Source of the DNA: Bacteroidales bacterium
GTDB taxonomy: Bacteria > Bacteroidota > Bacteroidia > Bacteroidales > VadinHA17
Direction of reading: 5' to 3'
Assembly (NCBI GenBank): GCA_021157415.1
Contig: JAGGWN010000118.1
Span: forward strand, 1 to 39,502
Length of the DNA: 39,502 bases
Below the pieces are notes generated by a model. That model ran no database searches. It saw only the letters and a list, made by a program, of their open reading frames with translations, and was not told the origin of the DNA. The position numbers were made by a program, and so were the translations under genes. Below, in pieces: positions 18,102 to 27,001 of this stretch. Position 1 is the first letter of the stretch. Every line of letters begins with the position of its first letter.

Positions 18102-19169
18102 ATGAAATCATCCGGAAAGAACCTATATGTTAAAATGGCTTTTACCCTTATGTTGGGGGTATTGATAACTTTAAAACTACAGGCCAAACAGCCTCCGCGC
18201 TTTGTGGTTATGTTTTACAACACGGAAAATCTGTTTGATACCCTCAATGATCCCTTCACCCGGGATGATGAATTCACTGCCACCGGAAAACTACACTGGA
18301 CACCGGAGCGCTATGAAAAAAAAATCAGGAATATCGCCAAAGTCATAACGGATGTAACCCCGAAAGACTTCCCTGATATCATAGGGCTTAGTGAAGTTGA
18401 GAACAAAGCAGTACTGGAGGATCTTATCAACACGGGAAAATTAAAAAAAGAAGAATACGGCATTGTTCATGAAGACAGTCCTGACCTGCGAGGCATTGAT
18501 GTGGCATTGCTGTATAAGAAGAAAGTGTTTCATTATCTGGAGCATCATTCCATTCCCATTCATTTTCCGCGGGATACCATGAAGGTAAGAGACATTCTGT
18601 ATGTCAAAGGCAAGACCGACGGAGAGATGTTTCACATTTTTGTAAATCACTGGAAGTCCAGAAGCGGCGGCCAAAAGGCCACGGAGCAAAAACGGGTGTA
18701 TTCTGCCGTGATATTGCGCCGCACCATTGACTCCATCCTCACTTTTGACCCCGGAGCCCACATCCTGATCATGGGCGACTTCAATGACGAACCGACCAAT
18801 ATGAGCATCATGCAGGTGCTGAACGCCACGAACAAACGCAAGAATACCGGGCCTCGCGATCTCTACAATCTGATGTATGACATGCATAACCTTCACGACA
18901 CCGGAACATACAGTTATAAGGGCCACTGGAACATGCTGGATCAGATTATTGTTTCCTACAATCTTTTGGAACAGGATAAAAAAGGATGGCATGTCGGCTA
19001 TGAAGGAGGCCATATATTTTCAGAGGAATGGATGCTGTATGACAATCCCAAAGCCGATATGAAAGTGCCCAACCGGACTTATGGAGGGCCCAACTATTAT
19101 GGAGGTGTAAGTGATCATCTTCCTGTCTTTTGTATCTTTACCAAGCCCTCCGTGGGAAAGAAAAAATAG
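18102..19169 (+). CDS. secreted endonuclease/exonuclease/phosphatase family protein
   Basis: 355-residue protein with an N-terminal signal or anchor (hydrophobic residues about 12-27, ending near LQAKQ) and an EEP-superfamily metal-dependent hydrolase domain. Core motifs are FYNTENLFDT near residue 38, the metal glutamate in IGLSEVENK near 98, NHWKSRSGG near 186, MGDFNDEPTN near 225 and the catalytic SDHLPVF near the end. Members cleave phosphodiesters in nucleic acids or phospholipids; the substrate cannot be told. The location is probably periplasmic or extracellular, where it could serve nucleic acid scavenging along with the nearby nucleoside phosphorylase. It is 40 bases after the SirB1-type gene and 31 before uvrB. 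Confidence 0.88.
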   Translation: MKSSGKNLYVKMAFTLMLGVLITLKLQAKQPPRFVVMFYNTENLFDTLNDPFTRDDEFTATGKLHWTPERYEKKIRNIAKVITDVTPKDFPDIIGLSEVENKAVLEDLINTGKLKKEEYGIVHEDSPDLRGIDVALLYKKKVFHYLEHHSIPIHFPRDTMKVRDILYVKGKTDGEMFHIFVNHWKSRSGGQKATEQKRVYSAVILRRTIDSILTFDPGAHILIMGDFNDEPTNMSIMQVLNATNKRKNTGPRDLYNLMYDMHNLHDTGTYSYKGHWNMLDQIIVSYNLLEQDKKGWHVGYEGGHIFSEEWMLYDNPKADMKVPNRTYGGPNYYGGVSDHLPVFCIFTKPSVGKKK

Positions 19170-19200
19170 GATCATCATCTAATCAGGGGAGTGTTTTATT

Positions 19201-21216
19201 ATGGAATTCAAACTGGTTTCGGATTTCGTTCCCACAGGGGATCAGCCGGAAGCAATACGGCAACTGTCCGAAGGCATCCGGCAGGGTACCCCCTATCAGA
19301 CACTGTTGGGCGTAACGGGATCGGGAAAAACATTCACGATTGCCAATGTGGTAGCGGAAGTCCGGAAACCCACCCTGGTACTCAGCCATAATAAAACACT
19401 CGCTGCCCAGTTGTACAGTGAATTCAGGCAGTTTTTTCCGGAAAATGCTGTGGAGTATTTCGTGTCTTACTATGATTATTATCAGCCGGAAGCTTACCTG
19501 CCGGTAACGAATACTTATATTGAGAAAGATCTTTCCATCAATGATGAAATTGAAAAACTCAGGTTAAGCACTACCTCCACCCTTTTATCCGGACGCCGGG
19601 ATGTAATTGTGGTTTCTTCGGTATCCTGCCTGTATGGTATCGGGAACCCTGATGACTTTTACCGCCAAACCGTTCATGTCCACACCGGAGAAAAGATAAA
19701 AAGAAATGTCTTTTTGCGAAAACTGGTAGATGGTCTTTATGCCCGCAACGAAACGGATTTTCCGAGAGGGACTTTCCGGGTAAGGGGAGATACGGTAGAT
19801 GTGCATCTGGCTTATGGTGACAAAGGATACCGCATGATTTTCTGGGGAGATGAGATCGAAAAGATCGAGGTTTTCGATCCCATAAACGGCAAAACGCTGG
19901 AAACAGCTGAAGGAGTAACCATATACCCTGCCAATATCTTCATTACCTCCAAATCACGGATGGAGCAGGCGCTTTTCATGATCGAGCAGGATATGCACCG
20001 GCAGGTGGAATTTTTCAAAGATATCGGAAAACATGAAGAAGCGGCACGGCTAAAACAAAGGGTCAGTTATGATCTGGAGATGATCCGGGAACTGGGATAT
20101 TGCAGCGGCATTGAGAATTATTCCCGGTATTTTGACGGACGGGATCCGGGATCCCGTCCATTCTGTCTGCTGGATTATTTTCCCCGGGATTTTCTGACGG
20201 TTATTGATGAGAGCCATGTTACTCTCCCGCAGATACGTGCCATGTATGGTGGGGATCATTCCCGCAAACAGGTGCTGGTAGATTATGGATTCAGATTACC
20301 GGCAGCCATAGACAACCGTCCGCTTAAGTTTGAAGAGTTTGAGGCTCTGACGGGACAAACCATTTATGTAAGTGCCACCCCGGCGGATTATGAGCTGGCC
20401 AAAGCCGGAGGAGTGATTGTAGAACAGCTGATACGACCCACAGGCATTCCCGACCCGGCCATTGAAATAAGGCCCAGTCTGAACCAGATCGACGATCTCC
20501 TGGCTGAGATCCGTGACAGAATCGAAAAGAAAGAACGCATTCTTGTCACCACTTTGACCAAACGGATGGCCGAAGAATTGTCTGCTTATCTTGCCCGACT
20601 GAATATTCGTACCCGGTATATCCATTCGGATATAGACACCCTGGAACGGGTCGAGATCATGGACGGATTGCGTAAGGGAACCTTTGATGTCCTGGTGGGC
20701 ATCAATCTGTTGCGGGAAGGGCTGGACCTGCCGGAAGTCTCATTGGTGGCTATTCTGGATGCCGACAAGGAAGGTTTCCTGCGATCGGAACGTTCCCTGA
20801 CCCAGACCGCAGGCAGGGCGGCGCGTCATATATCCGGAAAAGTGATCATGTATGCCGATCAGGTAACGGACTCCATGCAGAAAACCATGGATGAAACCCG
20901 CCGGAAACGGGAAAAACAGCTACGTTACAACCGGGAAATGGGGATTACGCCCCGGCAGATCGTTAAAACAGGAGATACTATCATGGCAGGCATTCAGCTT
21001 AAGACAGGACAGAAAGTCTATGCAGGTGAAGAAAACCGGGTAAACATCGCTGCCGACCCTGTGGTCCGGTATATGGATAGGAAAGCCCTGGAAAAAGCGA
21101 TCGAAAAAACACGTAAGGCTATGGAAGAAGCGTCCGCCAAGCTTGATTTCATTGAAGCAGCCCGTTACAGGGATGAACTGACAGAACTGGAAAAGTTAAC
21201 CCGAATTCCGCAATAG
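19201..21216 (+). CDS. uvrB: UvrABC excinuclease subunit B
   Basis: DNA-damage recognition helicase of nucleotide excision repair; it is loaded on DNA by UvrA, verifies the lesion and recruits UvrC. The 671 residues are the standard length. Visible are Walker A GVTGSGKT at 37-44, the damage-probing beta-hairpin YYDYYQPEAYLP near 95, the DEAD-like VIDESHVTLPQ near 337, the helicase C-terminal motifs GINLLREGLDLPEV and QTAGRAAR, and a C-terminal UVR domain (last 40 residues, FIEAARYRDE) that contacts UvrC. The ATG at 19201 is preceded by AGGGGAG at about 10 bases. It converges on the sigma factor gene, with a terminator between them. Confidence 0.99.
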   Translation: MEFKLVSDFVPTGDQPEAIRQLSEGIRQGTPYQTLLGVTGSGKTFTIANVVAEVRKPTLVLSHNKTLAAQLYSEFRQFFPENAVEYFVSYYDYYQPEAYLPVTNTYIEKDLSINDEIEKLRLSTTSTLLSGRRDVIVVSSVSCLYGIGNPDDFYRQTVHVHTGEKIKRNVFLRKLVDGLYARNETDFPRGTFRVRGDTVDVHLAYGDKGYRMIFWGDEIEKIEVFDPINGKTLETAEGVTIYPANIFITSKSRMEQALFMIEQDMHRQVEFFKDIGKHEEAARLKQRVSYDLEMIRELGYCSGIENYSRYFDGRDPGSRPFCLLDYFPRDFLTVIDESHVTLPQIRAMYGGDHSRKQVLVDYGFRLPAAIDNRPLKFEEFEALTGQTIYVSATPADYELAKAGGVIVEQLIRPTGIPDPAIEIRPSLNQIDDLLAEIRDRIEKKERILVTTLTKRMAEELSAYLARLNIRTRYIHSDIDTLERVEIMDGLRKGTFDVLVGINLLREGLDLPEVSLVAILDADKEGFLRSERSLTQTAGRAARHISGKVIMYADQVTDSMQKTMDETRRKREKQLRYNREMGITPRQIVKTGDTIMAGIQLKTGQKVYAGEENRVNIAADPVVRYMDRKALEKAIEKTRKAMEEASAKLDFIEAARYRDELTELEKLTRIPQ

Positions 21217-21253
21217 AAGGTTTTTTCTAAATCTTTATTGCACAAACCGGGAT

Positions 21254-21287
21254 AAAAAAAGCCCCTGCCGTAACCGGCAGGAGCTTT
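21254..21287 (-). terminator. intrinsic terminator of the sigma factor gene, possibly bidirectional
   Basis: A 10-base GC-rich stem (21261-21270 and 21275-21284, one mismatch) has the loop TAAC. On the minus strand the hairpin is followed by seven Ts (21260 down to 21254), a textbook terminator 28 bases after the sigma factor stop. On plus only TTT follows, so it may stop uvrB transcripts less well. Confidence 0.9.
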
Positions 21288-21311
21288 AGTTACATAAAAC
21301 CCAACATGTTT

Positions 21312-22172
21312 TTAGCCCAAATACGATTTCAACAGTTTGCTGCGGGAGGTATGGCGAAGGCGCCGGATGGCCTTTTCCTTGATCTGACGGACACGTTCCC
21401 GTGTCAGTCCGAATTTCTCTCCGATCTCTTCCAGGGTCATCTCCTGAACGCCGATTCCGAAGAATAATTTGATGATGTCCTTCTCACGTTCGGTGAGCGT
21501 AGCCAAAGCCCGTTCAATCTCGCGTGTCAGGGATTCATTCATCAGATTTTTGTCGGCGTTGGGGGAATCATTGTTCGGCAGCACATCCAGCAGGCTATTG
21601 TCCTCGCCTTCTACGAAAGGAGCGTCCACAGACACATGACGGCCTGACACTTTCAGGGTGTCCGACACCTTTTCCCTGGGTAATTCCAGCGCATCGGCCA
21701 ATTCTTCTGTGGAAGGTGTTCTTTCGAACTGCTGCTCAAACTTGGAAAAAGCCTTATTGATCTTATTCAGCGATCCCACCTGGTTAAGCGGCAACCGTAC
21801 AATACGGGATTGTTCGGCCAAAGCCTGCAAAATCGACTGACGGATCCACCAGACAGCATAAGAGATGAACTTAAATCCTCGTGTTTCGTCAAATTTTTCA
21901 GCAGCTTTGATCAGGCCGAGGTTCCCCTCATTGATCAGGTCTGGCAGGCTAAGGCCCTGGTTCTGATATTGTTTTGCCACAGATACGACAAAACGCAGGT
22001 TTGCCCTGGTAAGCTTTTCCAGTGCCTCACGGTCTCCTTTCTTGATCCGCTGTGCCAATTCAACTTCTTCTTCCACGCTAATAAGTTCCTCTTTACCAAT
22101 CTCCTGCAAGTACTTATCCAAAGAAGCACTTTCTCTGTTGGTAATGGACTTCGTGATTTTTAATTGTCTCAT
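21312..22172 (-). CDS. rpoD: primary RNA polymerase sigma factor (sigma-70 family)
   Basis: Housekeeping sigma factor of the short Bacteroidota type: 286 residues without region 1.1 and the long non-conserved insert of proteobacterial RpoD. Region 1.2 begins at [15 protein letters not shown]; region 2 has [18 protein letters not shown] and the -10 recognition and melting helix [15 protein letters not shown]; region 3 follows with RIVRLPLNQ; region 4 ends in the -35 recognition helix-turn-helix [24 protein letters not shown] spread over about residues 244-268. This protein is expected to recognise the TAnnTTTG promoters noted in this window. Its own promoter (22196-22226) fits that pattern, so autoregulation of the housekeeping type is likely. 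Confidence 0.97.
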   Translation of the reverse strand: MRQLKITKSITNRESASLDKYLQEIGKEELISVEEEVELAQRIKKGDREALEKLTRANLRFVVSVAKQYQNQGLSLPDLINEGNLGLIKAAEKFDETRGFKFISYAVWWIRQSILQALAEQSRIVRLPLNQVGSLNKINKAFSKFEQQFERTPSTEELADALELPREKVSDTLKVSGRHVSVDAPFVEGEDNSLLDVLPNNDSPNADKNLMNESLTREIERALATLTEREKDIIKLFFGIGVQEMTLEEIGEKFGLTRERVRQIKEKAIRRLRHTSRSKLLKSYLG

Positions 22173-22195
22173 TGTTATCCCTCAAATCTTTGGTA

Positions 22196-22226
22196 CAAAA
22201 TTACGCCTTTATTAGTTAAAACACAA
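22196..22226 (-). promoter_or_regulatory. promoter of the primary sigma factor gene
   Basis: On the minus strand TTG (22226-22224) is followed after 20 bases by TAATTTTG (22203-22196), a full match to the Bacteroidota -33/-7 pattern. The -7 box ends 23 bases before the ATG, giving a leader of roughly 16 bases. Confidence 0.6.
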
Positions 22227-22237
22227 GTTATTTATAA

Positions 22238-22282
22238 TATTCAGGTCTCATACAGGCCAGTAAACCTGATGAAACCTGAATA
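22238..22282. repeat. 45-base hairpin between htrA end and sigma factor promoter
   Basis: Nine-base outer arms (22238-22246, 22274-22282) pair perfectly; after one mismatch TCAT pairs with ATGA and CAGG with CCTG around the loop CCAGTAAA. It lies 22 bases after the htrA stop and 11 bases before the sigma promoter -33 element. It lacks a U-run on minus, so it is a non-canonical terminator or 3' stabilising structure at best. Confidence 0.55.
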
Positions 22283-22304
22283 ACAGCTCACAATATTTTG
22301 ATAA

Positions 22305-23747
22305 TCATCCTCTGAACTCATAACTAAAATAGGTTCCGTTGGGTTGTATTCCTTCAATGGACCGGATGTCATTTCCGCTTCCCAGCGTTTCAAATACATC
22401 CTTGGGGGTACGCATGGGTTTTCCGTTTATGCTTAGGATGATAAACCCTTTCCGTATGCCAATATCCATGAATTTCCCCGGTTTAATGTCCGATACTTTC
22501 ACTCCATAATTTATACCCAGATGCTTCATCTCTTTCTTAGAGATGGCCTCGAATTTTGCACCGTTCACAAAATCCGAAACCTTTACCAAAGCGACAGTAC
22601 CCTGTAAATTACGTAAAGTAACGACAAATTGTTGCGTTTTGCCTTTTCTTTTTATTAGAACATTTATTTTATCTTTCGGCCGGTAGAGGCTGATCTCTTC
22701 CTGCAACTCAGCCGTTGAATTCACCTTCACGCCGTTAATGGCCAGAATGATATCCCCGGCTTTGATACCGGCTTCTTCAGCGGCACCGTCCTTGATCACA
22801 TCAGCAATGTAAACTCCTTCAATTTTATTCAGGTGCTTTTCTTTAACCAGGTCAGCCGTAACATCCTGTATCTGTATCCCCATAACAGCCCGTTGCACCT
22901 GGCCATATTCTTCGAGATCGATAACCACTTTTTTGACGATATCCGCCGGGATGGCAAACGAATATCCCGTATATCCCCGTGTTGGCGAAATGATTGCTGA
23001 GTTTATTCCGATCAGTTCGCCTTTCAGATTTACCAAGGCTCCGCCGCTGTTTCCCGGGTTCAGGGCTGCGTCGGTCTGTAAATAGGATTCGATCCTGTAT
23101 TTTTGATCACCCAGGATGCCCAGATTTCTTCCTTTGGCACTAACAATGCCAGCTGTTACGGTAGATGTCAGGTTAAACGGGTTTCCGATAGCCAGCACCC
23201 AGTCCCCGAGACGCACCTTATTCACATCACCGAAAATTAAATAAGGAAGATGATCTGCTTTGATTTTCAGCAACGCTAGATCCGTGGTAGGATCCGTGCC
23301 CACCAACTCGGCTTTGAAGGTTCTTTTATCATCCAGGGTCACTTGTATGGTCTGAGCATTTTCCACCACATGGTTATTGGTCACAATGTAACCGTCCGGT
23401 GAAATGATCACGCCAGAGCCAAAACCAAGTACCGGTTGTTTCTGAGCTCCCCGGTCCCCATAAAAGAAATAATAAAAAGGGTTGGTGGAATACGTTTCCA
23501 CTTCCATTTCAGTTTTCACGTGAACCACAGCTTTCACCCCATTCTCGGCAGCCGTATTAAAATCCGCCTGCGTCGGTGTATTTCCGGCCGGAAGATTTAC
23601 AAGACTTACCTGCTGGGCCTTTTCTATGTGATTTCCTCTGGGGATAGATGAAGGTTCTTTGTAAAAAATAAGAAAAAGTAAAAATACTCCCAGAAATCCA
23701 CCTAATAACCCCATCATCAGGGATCCTAATATTCTTCTGTTTTTCAT
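22305..23747 (-). CDS. htrA: Do/HtrA family periplasmic serine protease
   Basis: Envelope protease and chaperone that degrades misfolded exported proteins. 480 residues. An N-terminal hydrophobic segment (about 8-28) acts as signal or membrane anchor. The trypsin-like domain has the triad His126 (TNNHVVEN), Asp156 (TTDLALLKI) and Ser234 (NPGNSGGAL). Two PDZ domains follow: the first near residues 290-375 ([18 protein letters not shown]), the second near 390-475 with [18 protein letters not shown]. The order matches DegP/DegQ. It is transcribed toward the sigma factor gene, 132 bases apart, but the sigma gene has its own promoter. An upstream TATCTTTG on minus (23849-23856) is a possible -7 box with a leader of about 100 bases. 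Confidence 0.96.
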   Translation of the reverse strand: MKNRRILGSLMMGLLGGFLGVFLLFLIFYKEPSSIPRGNHIEKAQQVSLVNLPAGNTPTQADFNTAAENGVKAVVHVKTEMEVETYSTNPFYYFFYGDRGAQKQPVLGFGSGVIISPDGYIVTNNHVVENAQTIQVTLDDKRTFKAELVGTDPTTDLALLKIKADHLPYLIFGDVNKVRLGDWVLAIGNPFNLTSTVTAGIVSAKGRNLGILGDQKYRIESYLQTDAALNPGNSGGALVNLKGELIGINSAIISPTRGYTGYSFAIPADIVKKVVIDLEEYGQVQRAVMGIQIQDVTADLVKEKHLNKIEGVYIADVIKDGAAEEAGIKAGDIILAINGVKVNSTAELQEEISLYRPKDKINVLIKRKGKTQQFVVTLRNLQGTVALVKVSDFVNGAKFEAISKKEMKHLGINYGVKVSDIKPGKFMDIGIRKGFIILSINGKPMRTPKDVFETLGSGNDIRSIEGIQPNGTYFSYEFRG

Positions 23748-23923
23748 GACAAAATGTTTTTAAGTTCGTTTAATATCCATTAAATTAGCATCGTTGTGTC
23801 TATATTTCAAATATCATGCCTTTTCATGTTTATTCCTTCAGGCATTTGCAAAGATAACGAACAAATAACCAGTATGTTTCGACTACAGGCTCCATTAACA
23901 TATTTTAACGAATACTGCCATCC

Positions 23924-24709
23924 GTGAGACTTTTTTTCTCAAAATACCAGGGTACAGGCAATGACTTTGTCATGGTTGACAACCGCAAACAGGGTTTTAT
24001 TCCGGATGAAAAAACTGTAGAAGCGTTGTGCCACAGGCGGACAGGTGTTGGTGCGGACGGACTTATCATTGTAGAAAGCCATGATACCTATGATTTTGCC
24101 ATGCGTTACTTTAATGCCGACGGTGGTGAATCCACCATGTGCGGTAACGGAGGACGCTGTGCCATAGCCTTTGCTCATGCACAGGGTATCTGCTCTCTCC
24201 AAACCCGTTTTCTGGCTGCGGACGGGCTGCATGAGGGAATGATTGATGGCAAACGGGTTCTTTTAAAAATGCAGGATGTTGACAAGATCAGCAAAAGAGA
24301 CACAGGGTATTTTCTGGATACGGGATCGCCCCATTTTGTGATTTTTACGAGTGGGGTGAAAGATTTCCCGGTGTTGGAAGAAGGCAGGAAAATAAGATAC
24401 AGCAAAGAATTTACACCTGGAGGCACGAATGTCAACTTCGTGGAGATCCTAAATCAGACCACCCTCTTCAACCGCACTTATGAACGCGGTGTGGAAGATG
24501 AAACCCTCTCCTGCGGAACCGGCAGTGTAGCAGCGGCTCTGGGTTTTGCCTATAGCCGACAAAATGTCAGCTCTCCGGTTACGGTATTAACCCGGGGTGG
24601 CACCTTGCAAGTTTCATTCGAAGCAAAAGGAAACGGTACTTATGCCGATGTCTGGCTGCAGGGACCTGCCACACCGGTATTTAACGGGACCGTTACCATT
24701 CCGGAATGA
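23924..24709 (+). CDS. dapF: diaminopimelate epimerase
   Basis: Converts LL-diaminopimelate to meso-diaminopimelate, the precursor of peptidoglycan cross-links and of lysine, by a cofactor-independent two-cysteine mechanism. 261 residues, slightly short but within the family. Catalytic cysteines are Cys73 in TMCGNGGRC and Cys197 in LSCGTGS. The N-terminus FSKYQGTGNDFVMVDN is standard. The start codon is GTG; no in-frame ATG lies in a better position, and the N-terminal family motif begins just after it. No clear ribosome-binding site is seen, which suggests weak initiation. lysA, the next enzyme, lies nearby on the other strand beyond the S9-type hydrolase gene. Confidence 0.97.
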   Translation: MRLFFSKYQGTGNDFVMVDNRKQGFIPDEKTVEALCHRRTGVGADGLIIVESHDTYDFAMRYFNADGGESTMCGNGGRCAIAFAHAQGICSLQTRFLAADGLHEGMIDGKRVLLKMQDVDKISKRDTGYFLDTGSPHFVIFTSGVKDFPVLEEGRKIRYSKEFTPGGTNVNFVEILNQTTLFNRTYERGVEDETLSCGTGSVAAALGFAYSRQNVSSPVTVLTRGGTLQVSFEAKGNGTYADVWLQGPATPVFNGTVTIPE

Positions 24710-24731
24710 ATAACGCCAAACTTCTATAGTC

Positions 24732-25820
24732 ATGAAAAAAACAATTGCATTGCTATCGCTTCTTCCGGTTTTTCTTTATCCAGCCGTTGTATTCTCCCAA
24801 CAACCTGATACAGAAACAAACAAGATCATTAAAAACATGAATAACCAGATGGAAAGATTGAATCATCGTCTGGATGTCCTGGAAAAGGCAGTAGATGATG
24901 TCAGCTGGTACAACAAGGTCGGTGATGTGGCTTTTATTGACAAAGTGTATATCTATGGTCCTCCGCTTGCAAAAGAGGAAAATCCTACCGCTCAGGGAGC
25001 CGGCAACCCGGTTAAGTTCCGCAGTTATATCTTTATCCCGAAAGATATCAATCCCAACAAAAAGTATCCGCTTCTTGTCTTTCCCCATGGCGGGGTACAT
25101 TCCAATTTCACCACTTATTATGCACATATTATCCGCGAACTGATGCATCAGCAATACATTGTAGTAGCGCCCGAATACAGGGGGAGTACGGGATACGGAG
25201 CATCTTTCTACCGGAAAATCGATTACGGCGGACGTGAAGTGGAGGATGTGGATGCCAGCCGCCAATACATGCTGGACAATTATGCCATTGTAGATAAGAA
25301 TAAAGTAGGCATTATCGGATGGAGTCATGGAGGGCTGATCGCCCTGATGGATATCTTTAACCATCCCAAACACTACAACGTGGCCTATGCAGGGGTTCCC
25401 GTCAGTGATCTTATTGCAAGAATGGGATACAAAACACAGAGCTACCGCGATCTTTACTCGGCCGAATATCATATCGGCAAAACCGCCTATGAAGATGTCA
25501 ATGAATACCGGCGCCGCTCACCTGCATGGAATGCGGAAAAACTGCAGACTCCCCTGCTTATTCATACCAACACCAATGATGCAGATGTCAACGTGCTGGA
25601 AGTGGAACACCTGATCCAGGCCCTGAAAGCCGCCCATAAAAAGTTTGAGTACAAGATCTACCAGCATGCTCCCGGTGGTCATTCTTTCAACCGGATGGAT
25701 ACGAAAACAGCCCAAGAAAGTCGCCTGGAGATTTACCGGTTTCTGGACCAGTATTTGCATCCGCCACGACCCCTGAAGAACCTGGCTGAACTAAAGAAAG
25801 CAGCATATGTGTATCAGTAG
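24732..25820 (+). CDS. secreted S9/prolyl-oligopeptidase-type alpha/beta hydrolase
   Basis: 362-residue exported hydrolase with a cleavable signal peptide (about residues 1-22, cut near VVFSQQ). Residues about 28-58 look like a short coiled coil. The rest is an alpha/beta-hydrolase domain of the S9 peptidase type: oxyanion region FPHGG near 117, nucleophile Ser198 in GWSHGG, Asp283 in TNDADV and His317 in PGGHSF. It lacks the beta-propeller that normally gates S9 peptidases, so it is an oligopeptidase or esterase with an open active site. It follows dapF by 22 bases, and its last 7 bases overlap the end of lysA on the other strand. A role in peptide or cell-wall turnover is only suggested by context. 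Confidence 0.85.
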   Translation: MKKTIALLSLLPVFLYPAVVFSQQPDTETNKIIKNMNNQMERLNHRLDVLEKAVDDVSWYNKVGDVAFIDKVYIYGPPLAKEENPTAQGAGNPVKFRSYIFIPKDINPNKKYPLLVFPHGGVHSNFTTYYAHIIRELMHQQYIVVAPEYRGSTGYGASFYRKIDYGGREVEDVDASRQYMLDNYAIVDKNKVGIIGWSHGGLIALMDIFNHPKHYNVAYAGVPVSDLIARMGYKTQSYRDLYSAEYHIGKTAYEDVNEYRRRSPAWNAEKLQTPLLIHTNTNDADVNVLEVEHLIQALKAAHKKFEYKIYQHAPGGHSFNRMDTKTAQESRLEIYRFLDQYLHPPRPLKNLAELKKAAYVYQ

Positions 25821-27001
25821 GGTTTAGCGATACGGATGTCGTCAGAATAGACCACGGAAGCAGTATTTCGTAAATTATAGTGGCTGGACATCATTTGTCC
25901 GTAAGCGCCGGCACTGTGTATAGCCAGGATATCCCCCCGCCGGGAGGACGGAAAATCCAGATCACGGGCAAAAGTATCAGCGGTCTCACAGACCGGTCCG
26001 ACAACATCGGCTTTTATCCTCTTCCTTTCCTCCCGTTTTCTACGCCAGGAAAGGTTCTCTATCTTGTGTTCGGTTTCGTAAAGCGCCGGCCGAATCAGGT
26101 CGGTCATTCCGGCATCCACCACCAGGAAAGTCCGCGGACCGCTTTTTTTGACATACAGGATACGGGTGATCAGATCGCCCACCTGAGCAACCAGAGATCG
26201 TCCCAGTTCAAAGTGTACGTGCTGACCGGACAGAACATTCAGGTTTTCATGTATGGTTTCAAAATACATTGCAAAATCAGGTACCGGATGCTCTTCGGGA
26301 TGATCATAATCCACCCCAAAACCTCCCCCCAGGTCCAGTAAAGAAATCTCAAAACCCTTGCGTAGGAAGAGATCCTGCAGATGATTCACCCTCTCACACA
26401 TCCGTCGGAAAACATCCATTTCCGTAATCTGGGAACCAATATGAATATGGATCCCTTTGAATTCCAGCCATGAAGATTTGCCCAACAGGTCAAACACAGG
26501 TTGCAGATCCTCTTCCAGTATCCCGAATTTGTTGATTTCCGTTCCTGTAGTTATGTGGCGATGCGTGTGTGCACCCACACGTGGATTGATCCGTATGGCC
26601 ACCGGCGCCACATATTCAACTTCCCGGGCCAGTTGTTCGATCACCTGCAGTTCTTCAAATGATTCGACATTAAAGCATCCGATGCCCCTTTCCAGCGCCA
26701 GTCTGATCTCATGATCCGTTTTTCCTACCCCGGCAAAAAAGACATCCGCCGGATGGAATCCTGCCGCCACTGCTCTTTCAACCTCATTACCACTAACGCA
26801 ATCCGCACCCATTCCTGCTTTACGTACAAGTTCCAGCACACGCTTGTCAGCATTGGCCTTCAGTGCATAATGAATATAATAGCCGTACTCTCCGGCTGCC
26901 TCTTTAGCACAGGTAAGGGTATCCCGGAGCAAATCCAGATTATAGTAATAAAAAGGTGTAGGTATTTGTTCAAAAACACTTACCAGTTCTTCAGTTGACA
27001 T
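25814..27001 (-). CDS. lysA: diaminopimelate decarboxylase
   Basis: PLP-dependent enzyme that decarboxylates meso-diaminopimelate to lysine, the last step of the pathway. Fold type III alanine-racemase-like barrel with the PLP lysine in HYALKAN (Lys48 from the chosen start), HIGSQI, the glycine loop LDLGGGFGVDY, the substrate-binding CETAD and the C-terminal GAYGQMMSSHYN. Length 395 residues. The open frame also allows a GTG three codons upstream (27010); ATG at 27001 is preferred. Either start lies inside the end of lysC (overlap 11 or 20 bases), so translation is coupled to aspartokinase. Its 3' end overlaps the S9-type hydrolase gene by 7 bases. Confidence 0.96.
   Translation of the reverse strand: MSTEELVSVFEQIPTPFYYYNLDLLRDTLTCAKEAAGEYGYYIHYALKANADKRVLELVRKAGMGADCVSGNEVERAVAAGFHPADVFFAGVGKTDHEIRLALERGIGCFNVESFEELQVIEQLAREVEYVAPVAIRINPRVGAHTHRHITTGTEINKFGILEEDLQPVFDLLGKSSWLEFKGIHIHIGSQITEMDVFRRMCERVNHLQDLFLRKGFEISLLDLGGGFGVDYDHPEEHPVPDFAMYFETIHENLNVLSGQHVHFELGRSLVAQVGDLITRILYVKKSGPRTFLVVDAGMTDLIRPALYETEHKIENLSWRRKREERKRIKADVVGPVCETADTFARDLDFPSSRRGDILAIHSAGAYGQMMSSHYNLRNTASVVYSDDIRIAKPY

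Noticed and set aside
24753-25472. 239-residue open frame on minus opposite the S9-type hydrolase gene
   Set aside because: It is the shadow of a coding strand with a full catalytic set and signal peptide.
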